Shown here: positions 35,443-47,796 of the stretch, in pieces
Layout of the letters: every line of letters begins with the position of its first letter
How positions within the stretch are numbered: the stretch's first letter is position 1
Assembly: GCA_022818135.1 (NCBI GenBank)
Contig: JAFMSR010000010.1
Coordinates: 10,292,451-10,356,450 of the forward strand
Length of the DNA stretch: 64,000 nt
Origin: Saxidomus purpurata
Taxonomy: Eukaryota > Mollusca > Bivalvia > Venerida > Veneridae
Direction of reading: 5' to 3'
Notes under the pieces: model-generated
Seen by the model: the letters and a program-made list of their open reading frames with translations, nothing else
Database searches by the model: none
What the model was told of the DNA's origin: nothing
Translations under genes and position numbers: made by a program

Positions 35443-36535
35443 GGACTGTCTGAGGCAGTCATACCCTTTCAAGGGATTTGTATTTACTGGGTGGACTGTC
35501 TGAGGCAGCCATTTGGTATGATACCTACAAACAATTACTTTCCTGTCCTAGATAAATATGACACACACTCATACATTGTCAGTATGAAGCAAGTTTGCGA
35601 GCCGGATGGTGTGAGGCAGCCATCTTTTTCTGGTTCATATAAAGTATGTGTTTTTAGATGCATGTTCATTTACAGTACACCTTTAGTGGACTGTCTGAGG
35701 CAGCCTCTTTTCTCGTTTTTAACATTATTATTCTTATACAGTATTTTAACATGAATGTCCGGTACATTACTGCTCCGATGGCCTATCGGAGGCAGCTAGT
35801 TCTGTGTTTTCCAACATATGAAGTATACGGGTTTTACAATGCATGTCATTTACATTACTACTCTAATGGACTGTCTGAGGGCTAATTTTTGTTTTAATCA
35901 GACAGTATACTTCATATGTGTTTTTAGAGACATGTCATTTACTTACATTACTACTCTGATAGACTGTATGAGGCAACTTTTATGTGTTTAATCCGACAGT
36001 ATACTCTATGTGTTTTTAGAGACATGTCATTTACTTATATTACTTCTCTAATGGACTGTCTGAGGCAGCTATTTTTTTGTTTTAATCAGACAGTATACTT
36101 CATATGCGTTTTTAGAGACATGTCATTTCCTTACATTACTACTCTGATAGACTGTCTGAGGCAGCTATTATGTGTTTAATCCGACAGTATACTCTATGTG
36201 TTTTTAGAGACATGCCATTTACTTATATTACTTCTCTAATAGACTGTCTGCGGCAGCTATTTTTTGTTTTAATCAGACAGTATACCATATATGTGTTTTT
36301 AGAGACATGTCATTTACTACATTACTACTCTGATAGACTGTCTGAGGCAGCTATTATGGGTTTAATCCGACAGTATACTCTATGTGTTTTTAGAGACATG
36401 CCATTTACTTATATTACTTCTCTAATGATCTGTCTTAGGTAACTAATTTTTGTTTTAATACGAAAATATACCATGTGTGTGTTAGTGACGTGTCATGATT
36501 TACATTACTACTCTGTTGGACTGTCTGAGGCAGCC
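35443..36535 (+). repeat. ~94-bp tandem repeat array in the DIRS-type element
   Basis: The key word 'gactgtctgaggcagc' recurs near 35443, 35491, 35691, 35868, 36055, 36150, 36243, 36337 and 36518, with decayed forms between. Regular spacing of 92-95 bp runs from about 35868 on. Each unit also has 'cagacagtatac' and 'agagacatg(t/c)catttac'. Open frames across it are a by-product of the repeat. It lies between the recombinase stop and B1. Confidence 0.85.
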
Positions 36536-36641
36536 ATCCTAAATGGTATATTTTTTGCCATTGTTGTACACCATCTGACAGTCTGACACTGCCTAATCTG
36601 GGCGGCGTCAACAGGACTTATTGCCCTGTTTCCCTTCTGGT

Positions 36642-36763
36642 GGGTTATTTGCGCCCAGATATGCAAAAATAAACATTGCCCATTTTCAACTCTATACATG
36701 TTTTAGTTTTCATTTTCCCCATACAGAGTTACGCAGTGTCAGTCTGGAACACAACTACATAAA
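36642..36763 (+). repeat. B1 repeat of the DIRS-type element
   Basis: 'gggttatttgcgcccagat' to 'cacaactacataaa'. It matches 37144-37310 (B2) in order, with a ~60-bp indel and a ~20-bp indel between the copies. It overlaps the first bases of A2. Confidence 0.85.
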
Positions 36764-37013
36764 TGAATTTTATTGTAAATAAAATATTTTATGTGTGTGA
36801 TACATTGTTAGATTTAGTACCATGCTATCCTTTCTGGTTTTGAATTCATAGTTAAATACTTTCCTTTTTTATGTTAAGATTATGACAGATTTAGTGTAAG
36901 GAACCTTTTGTAATTCTTACAGGTAAGTGGTTCTTATGAATAATTAATGAGCTAGCCAATCAGAGCGGTTCGAAGCGGGCAATACGTATCAACTAATTCC
37001 TTTGTTTTGAAAT
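36760..37013 (+). repeat. A2 repeat of the DIRS-type element
   Basis: Near-identical copy of A1 (29259-29513), starting at the B1/A2 junction. Confidence 0.85.
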
Positions 37014-37143
37014 CCACCACCTTCCTCTCCTCCTCCACTGGTTTAACACATAATACACCTTTCGTTCTTAGAGCTGTTCTACCGGCTTTCCCACTTGCCG
37101 CTCCGTTTGGCTACTTCATTCCATGGTTGTTTTTTAAATGGGC

Positions 37144-37310
37144 GGGTTATTTGCGCCCAGATATGGAAAAAATTTAATCTTTATTTTACCTTTGTTTTAA
37201 TAGTTTGGCAATGTTTGTAAAATAGTTCGGCAAAAATAAACATTGCCCATTTTCAACTCTATACATGTTACAGAGTTACGCAGTGTCAGTCTGGAACACA
37301 ACTACATAAA
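37144..37310 (+). repeat. B2 terminal repeat of the DIRS-type element
   Basis: Second copy of B1; its end 'cacaactacataaa' is taken as the 3' end of the element. The 130 bp between A2 and B2 are unique to this spot. Confidence 0.8.
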
Positions 37311-39083
37311 AAGAATTTCTCACCAAAATTCCACAAAATTTTAATAAAATTTCTATTTTTACGAAATCATGATCTACAGCAACATTCATATATTTAAAGA
37401 CTAATTTTGGCATTCTATCCATTTTAATACAAATGATTCAAATAATTACATTAATGACTGTGCTTTTTCAACAGTAGTAGACCGAACTGGCGGCCATTAG
37501 CACCCTGCTGAATGGCTAATCATTTTTGTCTCTCCTGGCTCCTTTGGTTAATTTACTATCCGATTTTTGCTTCAAGCTCCGGTAGTAAACAACCAACTAG
37601 TACAAGTCCCTTTATAATTTTCTATTGTACATCATTATAATTAAAGAAGAAAAGTTAACAAGTGGCCTCTGCGGTTGCTGGCTTATTTGGCTTTTAAGGG
37701 GTTTTTATATTTTCAAAATTTCATAGTAGTAACATAAGTCAAACTTTCATGCATACTTTTAACTTGTTAAAATAAGTAAAACCATCTTTCGGACAACATT
37801 TTATTCTCTCATTCAGGACAATTAAAATTTTTATCATCACAGAAAGCTAAGCAAAATAAAAATAGGACAACACTTTACTAAAGGGGATTTTTACTTCACA
37901 AAATAAACACATATAACATCTAGTATCAACATTTTCTAAAAACTGTTAGACTACCACGATCCAGACATACAAACTAGGTCAATCACACTTAGATCTCATT
38001 GGTCGCCGTGATTGGCCTACTCTTTGGTAACCAATCAAATTCAACCTTTGGCTATACTAGCTGGAAATTGCAGTCAGGTAAATTTCTCCTATTTCTGGCT
38101 TCAAAATTTTGTTTTTAGGCATAACGGGAGACATACCGGGGTCGCATCCAGATATTAAGCTAACATAAGTGCTCTTTTGGACGGACCTTGATAAAATTCT
38201 CATCAAATCAAATCAAAACTAGTTACGAAACCACTGACTAAGATCTTCTTAAATATTGGTCTTACAGAAACCATCTGTTTGACATTCTCAAGAAATGTGG
38301 TGGTACATTGAAAGAATAGGACTGTATGTATTATAAATTTAACAAAAGACTTCATTGGAATCATCATCCTTTGAACATAAATCTTAAAGCTGCTCGCTCT
38401 CAGATTTTTGTAAAAAAATAAAGTTCTTCAAACTGTATGAAAATTACATATTTTAGAACATATAGTCATATAAAAAGGTCCCAGTATCAATTCCTTTTAA
38501 GTATATATTTAGCTATGAAACAATGCGCTTCCAGTTAATTAAGCGTTACACATGCTTTTGAAATTCCAATTATAAACATAGTGTATAGTAGCATTTTGCA
38601 TGCAATTGATGGTCTTTATGTTACTTCTTTTCGATGATAAAAAGGGAATTTTACATAGGTGTGGCGTTGTTTTTGTGTAAACTCTAATGATTATTAGTGA
38701 TTTAATGTGGCTCAAGATGATTTTCAATGATGAAAGACGGCTTAAAAAAAACAGGAATCTTGCATGTTAACGTGTGAGAAAGGGATATTTAGTCATTTTC
38801 GATAGCTTGTCCAGAACGACATCATATTTAAAGCAGGTGGACTGAAATACTTATATAATAAGAAACATGTAACTCGGCATCGCAACATCCGCCCAGTGAT
38901 GCAGTCATTTCTATACTGTGGTATAATGTTATTACAATATAAAAGATAGTATATTCAACCTGTCTAACAAACTAAAAGTTACATATCAGCAAAAGAGAGA
39001 ATACTAAAGTGTGATACTACAACTAAAACGCTACTTTAAATAGCTAGAGACAATATTTAACACTTGGTACATTAATATATGCT
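37311..39083. other. Unannotated AT-rich stretch
   Basis: No gene or repeat recognised. Confidence 0.4.
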
Positions 39084-39216
39084 ATTAAATGAGTGATTTG
39101 ATATTGGCCCTGTTATTTGTCCGAGGGCATTCGTATTAGCCCGAGCCCGTAGGGCGAGGGCCAATATGAGTGCCAGAGGACAAATGATAGGGCCTATATC
39201 AAATCACTCATTTAAT
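39084..39216. repeat. 133-bp imperfect palindrome
   Basis: Arms of about 60 bp: left 'attaaatgagtgatttgata', then 'ttggccctgttatttgtcc'; right 'ggacaaatgatagggcc', then 'tatcaaatcactcatttaat'. The centre is GC-rich ('agcccgagcccgtagggcg'). A further 'ttattggccctg' occurs at about 39617, so this may be one end of a ~560-bp element. Confidence 0.85.
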
Positions 39217-42120
39217 GACAATTTTATTAAATAACTAATCAAACTATAAATTATTCACTGGCAGTAACTCGTTAGAAACAGACAGTACATGCAGAGCTGT
39301 AGAAAGAAATACCTCTAACATATTCATTTTTGAAATAAACATATTGATGTGGGTATTCATTTTCTAAGTTGGAGCATTTTCTATCCTTTTAAATGGGTTT
39401 TTACAGACAGAAATTGATTAAAAGTTGATTTTCATTTTTGCCATTCAATCTTCATTGCTGATTTCAACATAATTCAAGATGGCGGCAGTTTCGTTTTCAA
39501 GAAACTAAACATCTGAAAGTATCAGCCAATCGGAAGCTCAGATTTCTCAACAACCAATCATTCTTCAGCAATATTTTATTGGACCGGCCCAATAAGTGTT
39601 ATTGCCCTGGTTTTTTGTTATTGGCCCTGTCTTTCAATTTTATGATACCTCTTCCTATTTTATTACGTTGGGTAGTTAAAGAATATTACAGCCAATAAAC
39701 AATAGTTATTTAATAAGACCTGTTATAATACCTGTTAATATCAGCATGAACAAAATAATAAAACTTGAAATGCCGCATAAATACCAAGAGACAATGCTTA
39801 AAAGATGTGCATTTGCACGGTTACAAGAAGCAACCATTTGCCAGCATTATTGACACGTGGTCGTTTATTTTCTGAAACTTTGGAAGATATGAGACAACCT
39901 GGCGGGAAAATGGTGTTTTTATTTCACAAGTAATACATATACGTTTAAGTGTCAGTATTGAAAGTTGATATATGTATCATGACTTCCTTATCCGCTCGTT
40001 TTAAGAAGCAAACGATCCAATGACAGATATCAGTTTCAAGTTGTATATTTATTTAAACAAGATATATAGATACATTTATTGTTTCGTTACCATAGCAATA
40101 GCAACTCACTGTTGTAAATCATTTTCTTATAACATGTACATTCGAGGTTTAATAGCAAAAGCATACAATGCCTGTTTAGTAGAATACAAAATAAACAATA
40201 TTGAGAAATATGTTTTTTTTTTCAGCATTCTAGTCAGTTTCAGTGTGAGCGACGTGCTAGTAAACATGTCGCATGTTATAATATTTGCTCTTGTTATATG
40301 AAAATAGTGGGTAAATACTTCCGTTACATGAATTTCAAAAATGATCGAGTGGTACAATTCATATGGCAGATAAGTTGTTTTAACGTTTAAACCTGGGTCA
40401 TTGCCTTGATGTTCTTCCTTAGGAAACCCACTCTTTAAAAGCTCTTTTCCAGCCGCCTAACTCTGAATGAATATCAGTTGGCGAGCTGAATTTATTTTTG
40501 TACCGGGTCTATTATGACAGTTATGGCCCTTAAAATAGTCAGAATACATACCTGATGGTATTGTGAGAGGCACGCTAGTCAGTTAACGAATTTTCCAATT
40601 ACCAAAGTTGAAACTGACGTTATTATAATAAATTATACTGTATATATAGGAACCATTTCTGTACCGGACCAGTTACGACAGGGTTATGACCCTTGAAAAG
40701 GCAAGAGAACTGCTAGTACAATTAGGTATGTCAAGGGCTATAACTGAAATGTCGATAACTATAAGCACGACTGGTGCACTACTTTATATACGTTTCCATG
40801 CAATCGTAAACATTTGACGCTGCAAAGTCACTCTATAATCCATAAAAACAGATAGAAACAACACTATCACTGAGACTAATTATTCTTTGTGTCAAACAGA
40901 TATCATAATATTATGATATTGAATATCAAATGTTAATGACCCCTTGTGACTTTGACCTTTGACCGTGTGACCCCTGAAACCATCATGGAACTTTTACTAC
41001 ACACTGAGAACAATCATCTCGTGAAATATGAAATATCAGTGTCAAAAGTTTATCAAGATATTGGGTGTAAAATAATTTGACATTTTTTACCCCCTGTGAC
41101 ATTGACCTTTGATCCAATAACCCAAACATTTACATTTGTCTTCTACTATTAGTACGACTATATGTTCTATCATCCTTTGAAATATGACATACACTATCAC
41201 ACAGAGCAAAACAATATGCCTCCTAGTCTATCTGGGTGGCATAAACTGTTGTTTGGAGTGTGTGGCGTTTTCGTATGAACAATATCTTGACAGATATTTT
41301 TCTATGTGTAAGAACAAATTCGTCCGACTCTTTCACACCTTTTGCGAAACCGTATGTGTGAAAATAACGGCTCAACACAGCTGATTAAGTTAACAGCCTG
41401 TACACTGTCCTGTAGCCGATACGGTGTAGTCATTCCAAGGTTGCGGACACGCAAACACGTCGCAGGTAGGTGTCCTTACATACTACAACATATTTCTTTT
41501 ATTTAACAGACTTTCTTAAATTCAAATAAGGTCCACACCGACCCAGAATAGAACAAACCTCTGCACAAATACTTAAATTATGTTTAATACGCATTCACAA
41601 CGCCAGTATTTGCACCAAAAAAGTACACATACAATGTAAAGTCCGTTAGAAACTCGAACCGAGGAGATGACCATAAATTATCTTTTTGAGACTGATCAGT
41701 GCAACATTTGGCCATAAAATTAAAATGATAGTTAACAATGTACATATATACTCTTTAACTTTATTGTTTTCGAGAAAAATCGGATTATTTAAAACGTGAT
41801 ATGTACGGTGTAGTTCCGATTAACTGTGGACACATTCGTGTACGGTGTAGTACAAAAATAAATTAAAAAGTTTTTTATTCTGAATGAAACAACATTTTGA
41901 TATTGTTTTCTTTATATTTTTTGTAGATGTCAACAGGGTTTTTTCCATAAATAAAATACTATTCCATTTTAAGTTACAAGGCAATGAAGAAATAAACATT
42001 TGATTTTCAAGCTTGCACAATTCTGTGCTGTACAAAGAAAGTTAAAAGGTTTATAATTTAACATACCTATAGGCAAAGTGCGTTGTTTTCATCAGAAAGA
42101 AAGGATTTTTTTCCGAATAA
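39217..42120. other. Unannotated AT-rich stretch
   Basis: Short chance ORFs only. 39217-39640 may belong to the element starting at the palindrome. Confidence 0.4.
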
Positions 42121-42125
42121 AATAC

Positions 42126-42129
42126 TGCT

Positions 42130-42160
<31 letters not shown>

Positions 42161-42328
42161 CTTCAAGCCTTATATCTTATCATTATCCCCAATATAACTA
42201 ATATAACTACTGTTGTTGTTGCTACTACTGTTACTGCAGCTGCTGGTGCAACTACTACTAAAATTTCTATCCATCAGCATCATCATTATCATCATCACTG
42301 CTGCTGCTGCTGCTGTTACTGCTACTAA
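42126..42328. repeat. Cluster of triplet microsatellites
   Basis: (CTG)n at 42127, directly followed by (ATG)n to about 42160; then ACT/GTT-type triplets, CAT repeats, and a second (CTG)n at about 42299-42315. No credible protein; the open frames on both strands are repeat by-products. Confidence 0.85.
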
Positions 42329-42763
42329 TAATACTTGAATTGTCGGTACAAATATAAAATAAATCAAAGGCGGAAATAGTTTCTATTGTTGTTATTCAAC
42401 TTTTTTGCTCAACATACATGTAGTTAATTTCATTCTTTATGCGTTAGTAATGCAAATTAATCGGCAGTGACATTCTGTTGTTGTGTATAACCCGGACAGC
42501 TTCCGCAGTAGTCATGATGTACAACAATAGCACAATTTACTTAGTAGCAACCACAGATAACCAGCAAATTTCATTACTGGTACCCATTACAATGGATGGA
42601 CTGGGGCAAGTCAGCATCAGGAGGATCACACCTTAGGGTCATAAAATACATGCTGTAACCATAGCAACACTGCTTCTCATAGTGTTAGCCAACAAGCACA
42701 ACCAACTCGGACAAAGAAGACGCACAGCAAATACATATAGAGATGGCACACAAATCACAGCAA

Positions 42764-43197
42764 TATGAAACAAGAGGGCCAAGATGGCCCTATATCGCTT
42801 ACACGAGAACACCTTAAACACAGAGTGGACCTTCTTGAATAACAAATGGTTCCCAAGATATTAATCCCTCAGCACAGAGTTCATCATAAGAAACAGTCCA
42901 ATCAAGTTTCATGTCGATTTGGAGCACAAATGTGATGAAACCAAGTTTCTGAGTTGACCGTAATTTTTTCAACACAAACATGTAGACCATTTTTGATGAT
43001 AATTAGGTACAAAATATGGCCTCTAGAGTGTTCATGATGTTTTCCAGTGGTCTAGAATTAAACCCCATAATAACCTAATTTTGATCCAGGCTTAGAGCTT
43101 GCTAAGACAAACATTCATTACGCGTGCCAACAAAATGTGGCCTCTACGAGCTTCGTAATGTAATAGTGGACAAACCAGCGATCACAATAGCTCACTT
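42764..43197 (-). repeat. 'gctcacct' dispersed repeat family, copy in reverse orientation
   Basis: Starts 'aacaagagggccaagatggc', then 'cctatatcgcttac', and ends 'gcgatcacaatagctcact'. These are the two ends of the family, here reversed relative to the copy at 61.3-62.6 kb. The interior is non-coding and A-rich. Confidence 0.75.
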
Positions 43198-43514
43198 TGC
43201 TAAATTGTGGTAACATAAAAGGTCGACGTAATGCAAGGAACCGACAAATTTAAGGCGAAATGACGAAAGTGATCACATGAATATTCTGCTGACACATTTT
43301 CGTGTCGGAGATGATTTATATTTTAGTCGGCACTTTTAACATGACAGGAAATAGATGTCTTTCTGAAAGATATTCTTGAAACAAACAACCAGTTGATGCT
43401 TTCCTCAAACCGATCCTTTGATTTGTCGACAATTTTACAAAGAATTTGTTTTTATTCTAATATGACCACATTATGCACATGTTGAAAAGATTTTATGTAG
43501 GTCATGCGGCACAA

Positions 43515-43540
43515 TTATGACGTCAGTTTTGACGTCATAA
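43515..43540. promoter_or_regulatory. Palindromic pair of CRE sites (TGACGTCA x2)
   Basis: TGACGTCA at 43518-43525 and 43530-43537, extended to an 11-bp inverted repeat (TTATGACGTCA / TGACGTCATAA) around 'gttt'. TGACGTCA is the full CREB/ATF consensus. It lies about 460 bp upstream of the candidate exon at 43996. Function is inferred from motif only. Confidence 0.4.
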
Positions 43541-43995
43541 CGGTCTCGTACCTGTCTGTGTATCAGATCGTATTCTATTGTAGATTTGGAAATTTACATC
43601 ACTTTATTTCCTTCCTTATTTAAATGACTAACGAGTCAAGCTATGCTAGAATATTAGATATAACAAAAAAAGCCTTTCAGACTCTCAATTATTTTTAAAA
43701 GTTAAGTTTTGTTAAAACAGTTTTTTGAAAAATCTTTAAAAAATCCCATCTGGTAAATATCAACCTTTTTGTTAGGTCTTAACTGAAAAATGATTGCAAT
43801 GTCTCACCTTGTGTAGTTGGGTTCCGTCTTCAACGTACAAAATTTCACATCATCTGTTTAAATTGTAGTCATTTAATTTATTGTATTAAAATAACAGTTA
43901 ATAGAAACTCTGAATTTTACTGAAACCGATTTAGATAACTTCCTTTTACACTATCAGCTTTCATAGTCATTATCGTACCAGATGTATTATTCAAA

Positions 43996-44108
43996 ATGTC
44001 ACAAACAAGTAAACACTTATCGGAAAACAGTTCATCATTGAAACTAGCAGCGGCACGTAACCTTTCTTCAATAAAAAGGCTAGCTCTTGATGCTGTCCTT
44101 CATGTAAC
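43996..44108 (+). CDS. Possible short first coding exon, unknown protein
   Basis: ATG at 43996 opens MSQTSKHLSENSSSLKLAAA, and the frame runs 37 codons plus two bases to a donor-like AAC|GTAAGC at 44108/44109. Residue composition (Ser-rich, then Leu/Ala/Arg-rich) looks protein-like in an AT-rich desert. No homologue is recognised and no second exon was found. It could be chance. Confidence 0.25.
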
Positions 44109-45044
44109 GTAAGCTTTCTTCCATAAAGTCATTATTAGTCTAGGCTATATTGGTAATACTAGCTTTTGAAACTGTTGTAGCATCTGTTTGCGAATTGTGG
44201 TATTGTAATACTAGACTCTCGTGAATCTCCATTAGCTGGTGTTTAACGTTTCCATAAAATCAGAAAGTTAATGAAATTGCTGAATGGATTGATTCATAAA
44301 TATTATGGCGATTATAATGCATAGTATTAAAGGCTACCTGAAATCATCCATGTACATGGTCCGTGTAGAGGTCCATACTATGCGCAAGTGGTTTTATTAA
44401 TTTCATCAAATTGTGTACACTGGGTGCAATTATGATTGAACATGAAGCTGTTAGTTAATACAAAAAGTTTTTTATATGAAGAATTTACAACCAGTAGGAC
44501 AAAAGGACGACTTAATTATTTGAGTAATCTGGCTTTAACATCAATAAATACTTCTTTACAAATCCGCGACTATTCCTAGCATAATAAATGTCGAATTACT
44601 AGCCTTCTGTATAGTAATTCACCTTGAAATGCTTAGAAATAGACTATTTAACATCAGTTTTCAATTTTAGTCTTGTAGGCTATGTTTTATATCATTCTTA
44701 GAAAAATCATGAGTGTCACTTGGATGTGAGCTGACTATAGGAATGTGCCATAAGCGGGATGGTTATAATTTAGGGAGAATATACGTATATGGGTAAGATC
44801 GAGTTCAGCAGTACATGTAAGGGTCAAAGCCATGATTCTTATAGTTGAAGGATTCAGTCTTCTAGCTGGTGTTGAGTGATGTGTGTGGTGGTGTGTATAG
44901 ATAACTGTATCAATTATGTTTTATCTTCCTCAGATAAATCCATGTGTCAATTGATCCAATGTTAACAGAGTATAACGAACGGTCAACGCAAAACTAGTCT
45001 AAGTGTATATGAAAATAGAAGCAGATAGGATAGTCCTACGGCCG

Positions 45045-45215
45045 AACGCTTTACATACAAATAAGTAGTTCCATATATTCAGTTATTTCGGTTATTTCAG
45101 TTATTTCGAATTAAACTGTCTTCTGTTTTAAAAATTATATAGTAACATATGTAAATGATATGTAAATGATATCAAAACATTTCAGAATAGCATAAAATTA
45201 TATTGTTGTTTTTCA
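45045..45215. repeat. Dispersed repeat, copy 2 (copy 1 at 6.7 kb)
   Basis: Same ordered blocks as 6700-6838, with a local triplication of 'ggttatttcagttatttcg' and a doubled 'tgtaaatgata'. Confidence 0.6.
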
Positions 45216-46170
45216 ACGAGGTATAATTGTTCTGTATAGAAATATTTTCCTACGCGGTTTTGATAGACCGGAGACACTAGAAGACAACTAATCATGCCGA
45301 ATTATGTTATGTCTTTTATCCGATATTGTGTTCGTGAACATAAACCATTGGAACATCGTAATACGTTATCGAACCACTAGGTACTCTTGAATTTTAAATT
45401 ACAAAACTCGGAATTCAACATAAAAACAAAGATTTTTTGTAACTTGCCAACGCCTCTATCATCAAAAGTGCTCGGCCTGACTAGTTGTCATTTAGTGTCT
45501 TTAAAGATATGCCGAAAATCTAGTCTAAAATACGCCTTTATACGTTTAGGTATAAAACTGAAACTTATCAGCAAAATACCTCTACAGAGGTACTTGTAGA
45601 TTTTTTTTTAAATATGATAACAATATGATAATAATTGTTATATTTTATGTAAATGCGTGGTTCGAAAATGGTACGAAAATATCCACATTTTGCCGAAGTC
45701 AGTTCGTACCTGGGTACGTATAACTGTAAGAAATCACATAGATCTATACATATGTCTTAACAATGATTTTTGAATGTAGACAGAAATGCAATAATCTAAA
45801 GGGAAAATCAAATTCATTTCTCTGGATCATGCTGTCATTTACAAAGAACAGATATTAACTCAATATAAATACAATTAGAATTTGTTGTATTGTTACTAAA
45901 ACTTTCAAACTTCACCATGCTTCTTTCGCTACATTAAATTTTGAGAGGGTACATTCATACATACATTAATGATATAGGATCATAATTATCATCATCATCA
46001 TAATCATCATCATTGTTACTTGTTACGAAATACTACTAGAGTCGAGTATATGCTAAATATGAAAGATAATAGCCTGCTATTAAAGCGTTCAGTTGTTGTT
46101 TTAGACAAGTTATGAAAATTTAAAACAGTATGGTAGAAAGGCTGGTAATGACTAGAGGTGCGCAATAGAC
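45216..46170. other. Unannotated AT-rich stretch
   Basis: A short ATC/CAT simple repeat at about 45988-46012; otherwise nothing recognised. Confidence 0.4.
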
Positions 46171-46293
46171 CCGGTATATTGCAAGTCATGGTATTTTGGA
46201 AGCACTCACGGGGATAGTTAATGTAAGCTGCAAGTACTTGTTCTACAATAGGTATATACTGAATCAATTTATAACAAAAGATTGATTGATCAA
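46171..46293 (+). repeat. tRNA-Cys-derived SINE, 3' part, copy 2
   Basis: 'gaagcactcacggggatag', then 'taatgtaagctgcaagtac', 'ttgttctacaat' and an 'agattgattgatca' tail match 9010-9090. The tRNA head is missing (5'-truncated). Confidence 0.65.
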
Positions 46294-46317
46294 TTTTTTA
46301 GCTTTTCTTTGAAAAAC

Positions 46318-47097
46318 AGAAGAGCCATTGTCATAACCTTCTTGACGTCAGTCAGCACTGTCGTCTTGAATCTGGTTAAGCTTTCTTAAAATTCACTTTT
46401 TCGATAACCGTTAAAGCCTTGAAACTTCAGACAATTGCTTGGCATCATACAATGGCATCTGTGGCCGTATATATAATCACTGACTGATATTTACTTGTCC
46501 CTTACCGCTGTAGATTCGTGCCCTACTTGGGTCGAATTCTTTTATGTCTCGGAGCTATCTAGGTTCTACCCAGGAACCCGCTCGTGACTGAAATAATGCC
46601 AGAATTGGCACCCAGGGTCTTCCTCCTCCATGAAAGCTGGACGTTGCAATATGACCTTAGCTGTTGAGTGCGACGTTAAATCCGAATCAATCAATTGGCA
46701 CAATACAATCAACCCTATGGACATATCCCATAACTTTTGAATGACATTAAAAGTTGTTCAAACTATGAATTTTCAGTTCAGATTTGTCAAAATCCATTTA
46801 TTTCTCAGTTACCATTCACAGTTTAATACATCATAGGGTAGTTGAACATGGTCACTGAATGCAAAATGTAAGCACATGGGTTCCTATCTCAAAAGTAAAG
46901 TTTACACAAATTGTTAAAGGTCAAAATTTGTGGACAGTTGTGTCTCCAGTTTATAACTTTACTCGTGCAAGGGTTGTCCTGATATTTACACATGTGATGT
47001 ATACAATCTGTGTTGTCCTGATATTTACACATGTATGTGTGCACACTGTGTTGTTCAGAGACAATCGATCCTCCAGCACTTTCAGTCCTTTGATTAT
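46318..47097 (+). repeat. Composite dispersed repeat with embedded SINE, copy 2
   Basis: Colinear with 17189-17687, but carries about 250 bp more before the shared end 'ctttcagtcctttgatt'. That extra part holds a doubled 'ttgtcctgatatttacaca'. The SINE (about 46450-46690) has a ruined A box but keeps 'gtgcgacgttaaatccg' and the AATC tail. Confidence 0.75.
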
Positions 47098-47796
47098 GTC
47101 AGTAATGAGTGAGACGATAAGCTTCGTTTGAATTTCGGAATGTCAGTTATACTTTTTCCAATTCAAAATTATGTTTAGATTCAATATTAACGCGGCAATT
47201 AACTATTAGATTTACTTTCACTTTGCATATATTGATCTCAGGGTCTACAGCAATATTAATTATATCAAAACGTGTTAGAATTGTTAACTTGCTATTGTCC
47301 CCATAGGTATCTATGGAAAATATTATGTAAATGTTTCCTTACTTTCGTTACTCGTTTATTACATAATTTGTTATAAAAATTGGTTAACATCACATAACAT
47401 TATTTAGCATATCTTTTTTTCTGGCATAATATAATCTTCTTATCAAAGACCATGTACCCCACTTAGCAGCAGCGCTATGACTACACATACATTGAATATC
47501 TATTACAGTCAAGTAATAGTACCGCATTAAAATGCACAGTTGGGGAATGAATAAAATAACAACTAAGAATTTATTCAGCCAGAATGTCGAAATCGAACTG
47601 ACAAAGAATTACCACAGACCTTTAACAATCACATCGTTGGTGTATTTACAATAGAGTTCAAGCTTTAGCTTAAGTCATTATATTTGTAAACAAAACATTG
47701 CTTAAACAATAAGTGAATAAGGAAATGTGAATGACAACACTCACTTTTATCCCAAGGATCTCCTAGCATTCATCTTATAGTAATTCAGGAATGTCA
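47098..47796. other. Unannotated AT-rich stretch
   Basis: No gene or repeat recognised before the minisatellite. Confidence 0.4.

Larger units (their letters stand above)
29259..37310 (+). mobile_element. DIRS-order (Ngaro/PAT-type) tyrosine-recombinase retroelement, inactive
   Basis: Bounded by split direct repeats in the order A1 (29259-29513), coding part, B1 (36642-36763), A2 (36760-37013), B2 (37144-37310). B1 runs straight into A2, as expected for elements that integrate through a circular intermediate. Coding order: SGNH hydrolase ORF, Gag-like ORF, RT remnants, RNase H, tyrosine recombinase. No integrase or aspartic protease was found. Damage: a homopolymer block in the hydrolase, a deleted RT palm, frameshifts, and an 888-bp MITE in the recombinase. 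A 94-bp tandem array lies between the recombinase and B1. Confidence 0.8.
43198..45044. other. Mostly unannotated; one possible small exon and a CRE pair
   Basis: Apart from the CRE palindrome (43515-43540) and the candidate exon (43996-44108), nothing is recognised. Confidence 0.4.

Noticed and set aside
35491..36442. Repetitive ORFs with CLIRQYTLCVFRDM-type units
   Set aside because: By-product of the 94-bp tandem array; the frame changes from unit to unit and no domain is present.
29165..37375. Apparent shared 'atcatgatctaca' flanks on both sides of the DIRS element as a target duplication
   Set aside because: The matches lie tens of bases away from the element ends and at different distances; DIRS-order elements usually leave no duplication.
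42083..42367. ORFs rich in Leu, Met, Ala or Ser
   Set aside because: Direct translation of CTG, ATG and GTT-type triplet microsatellites on both strands.
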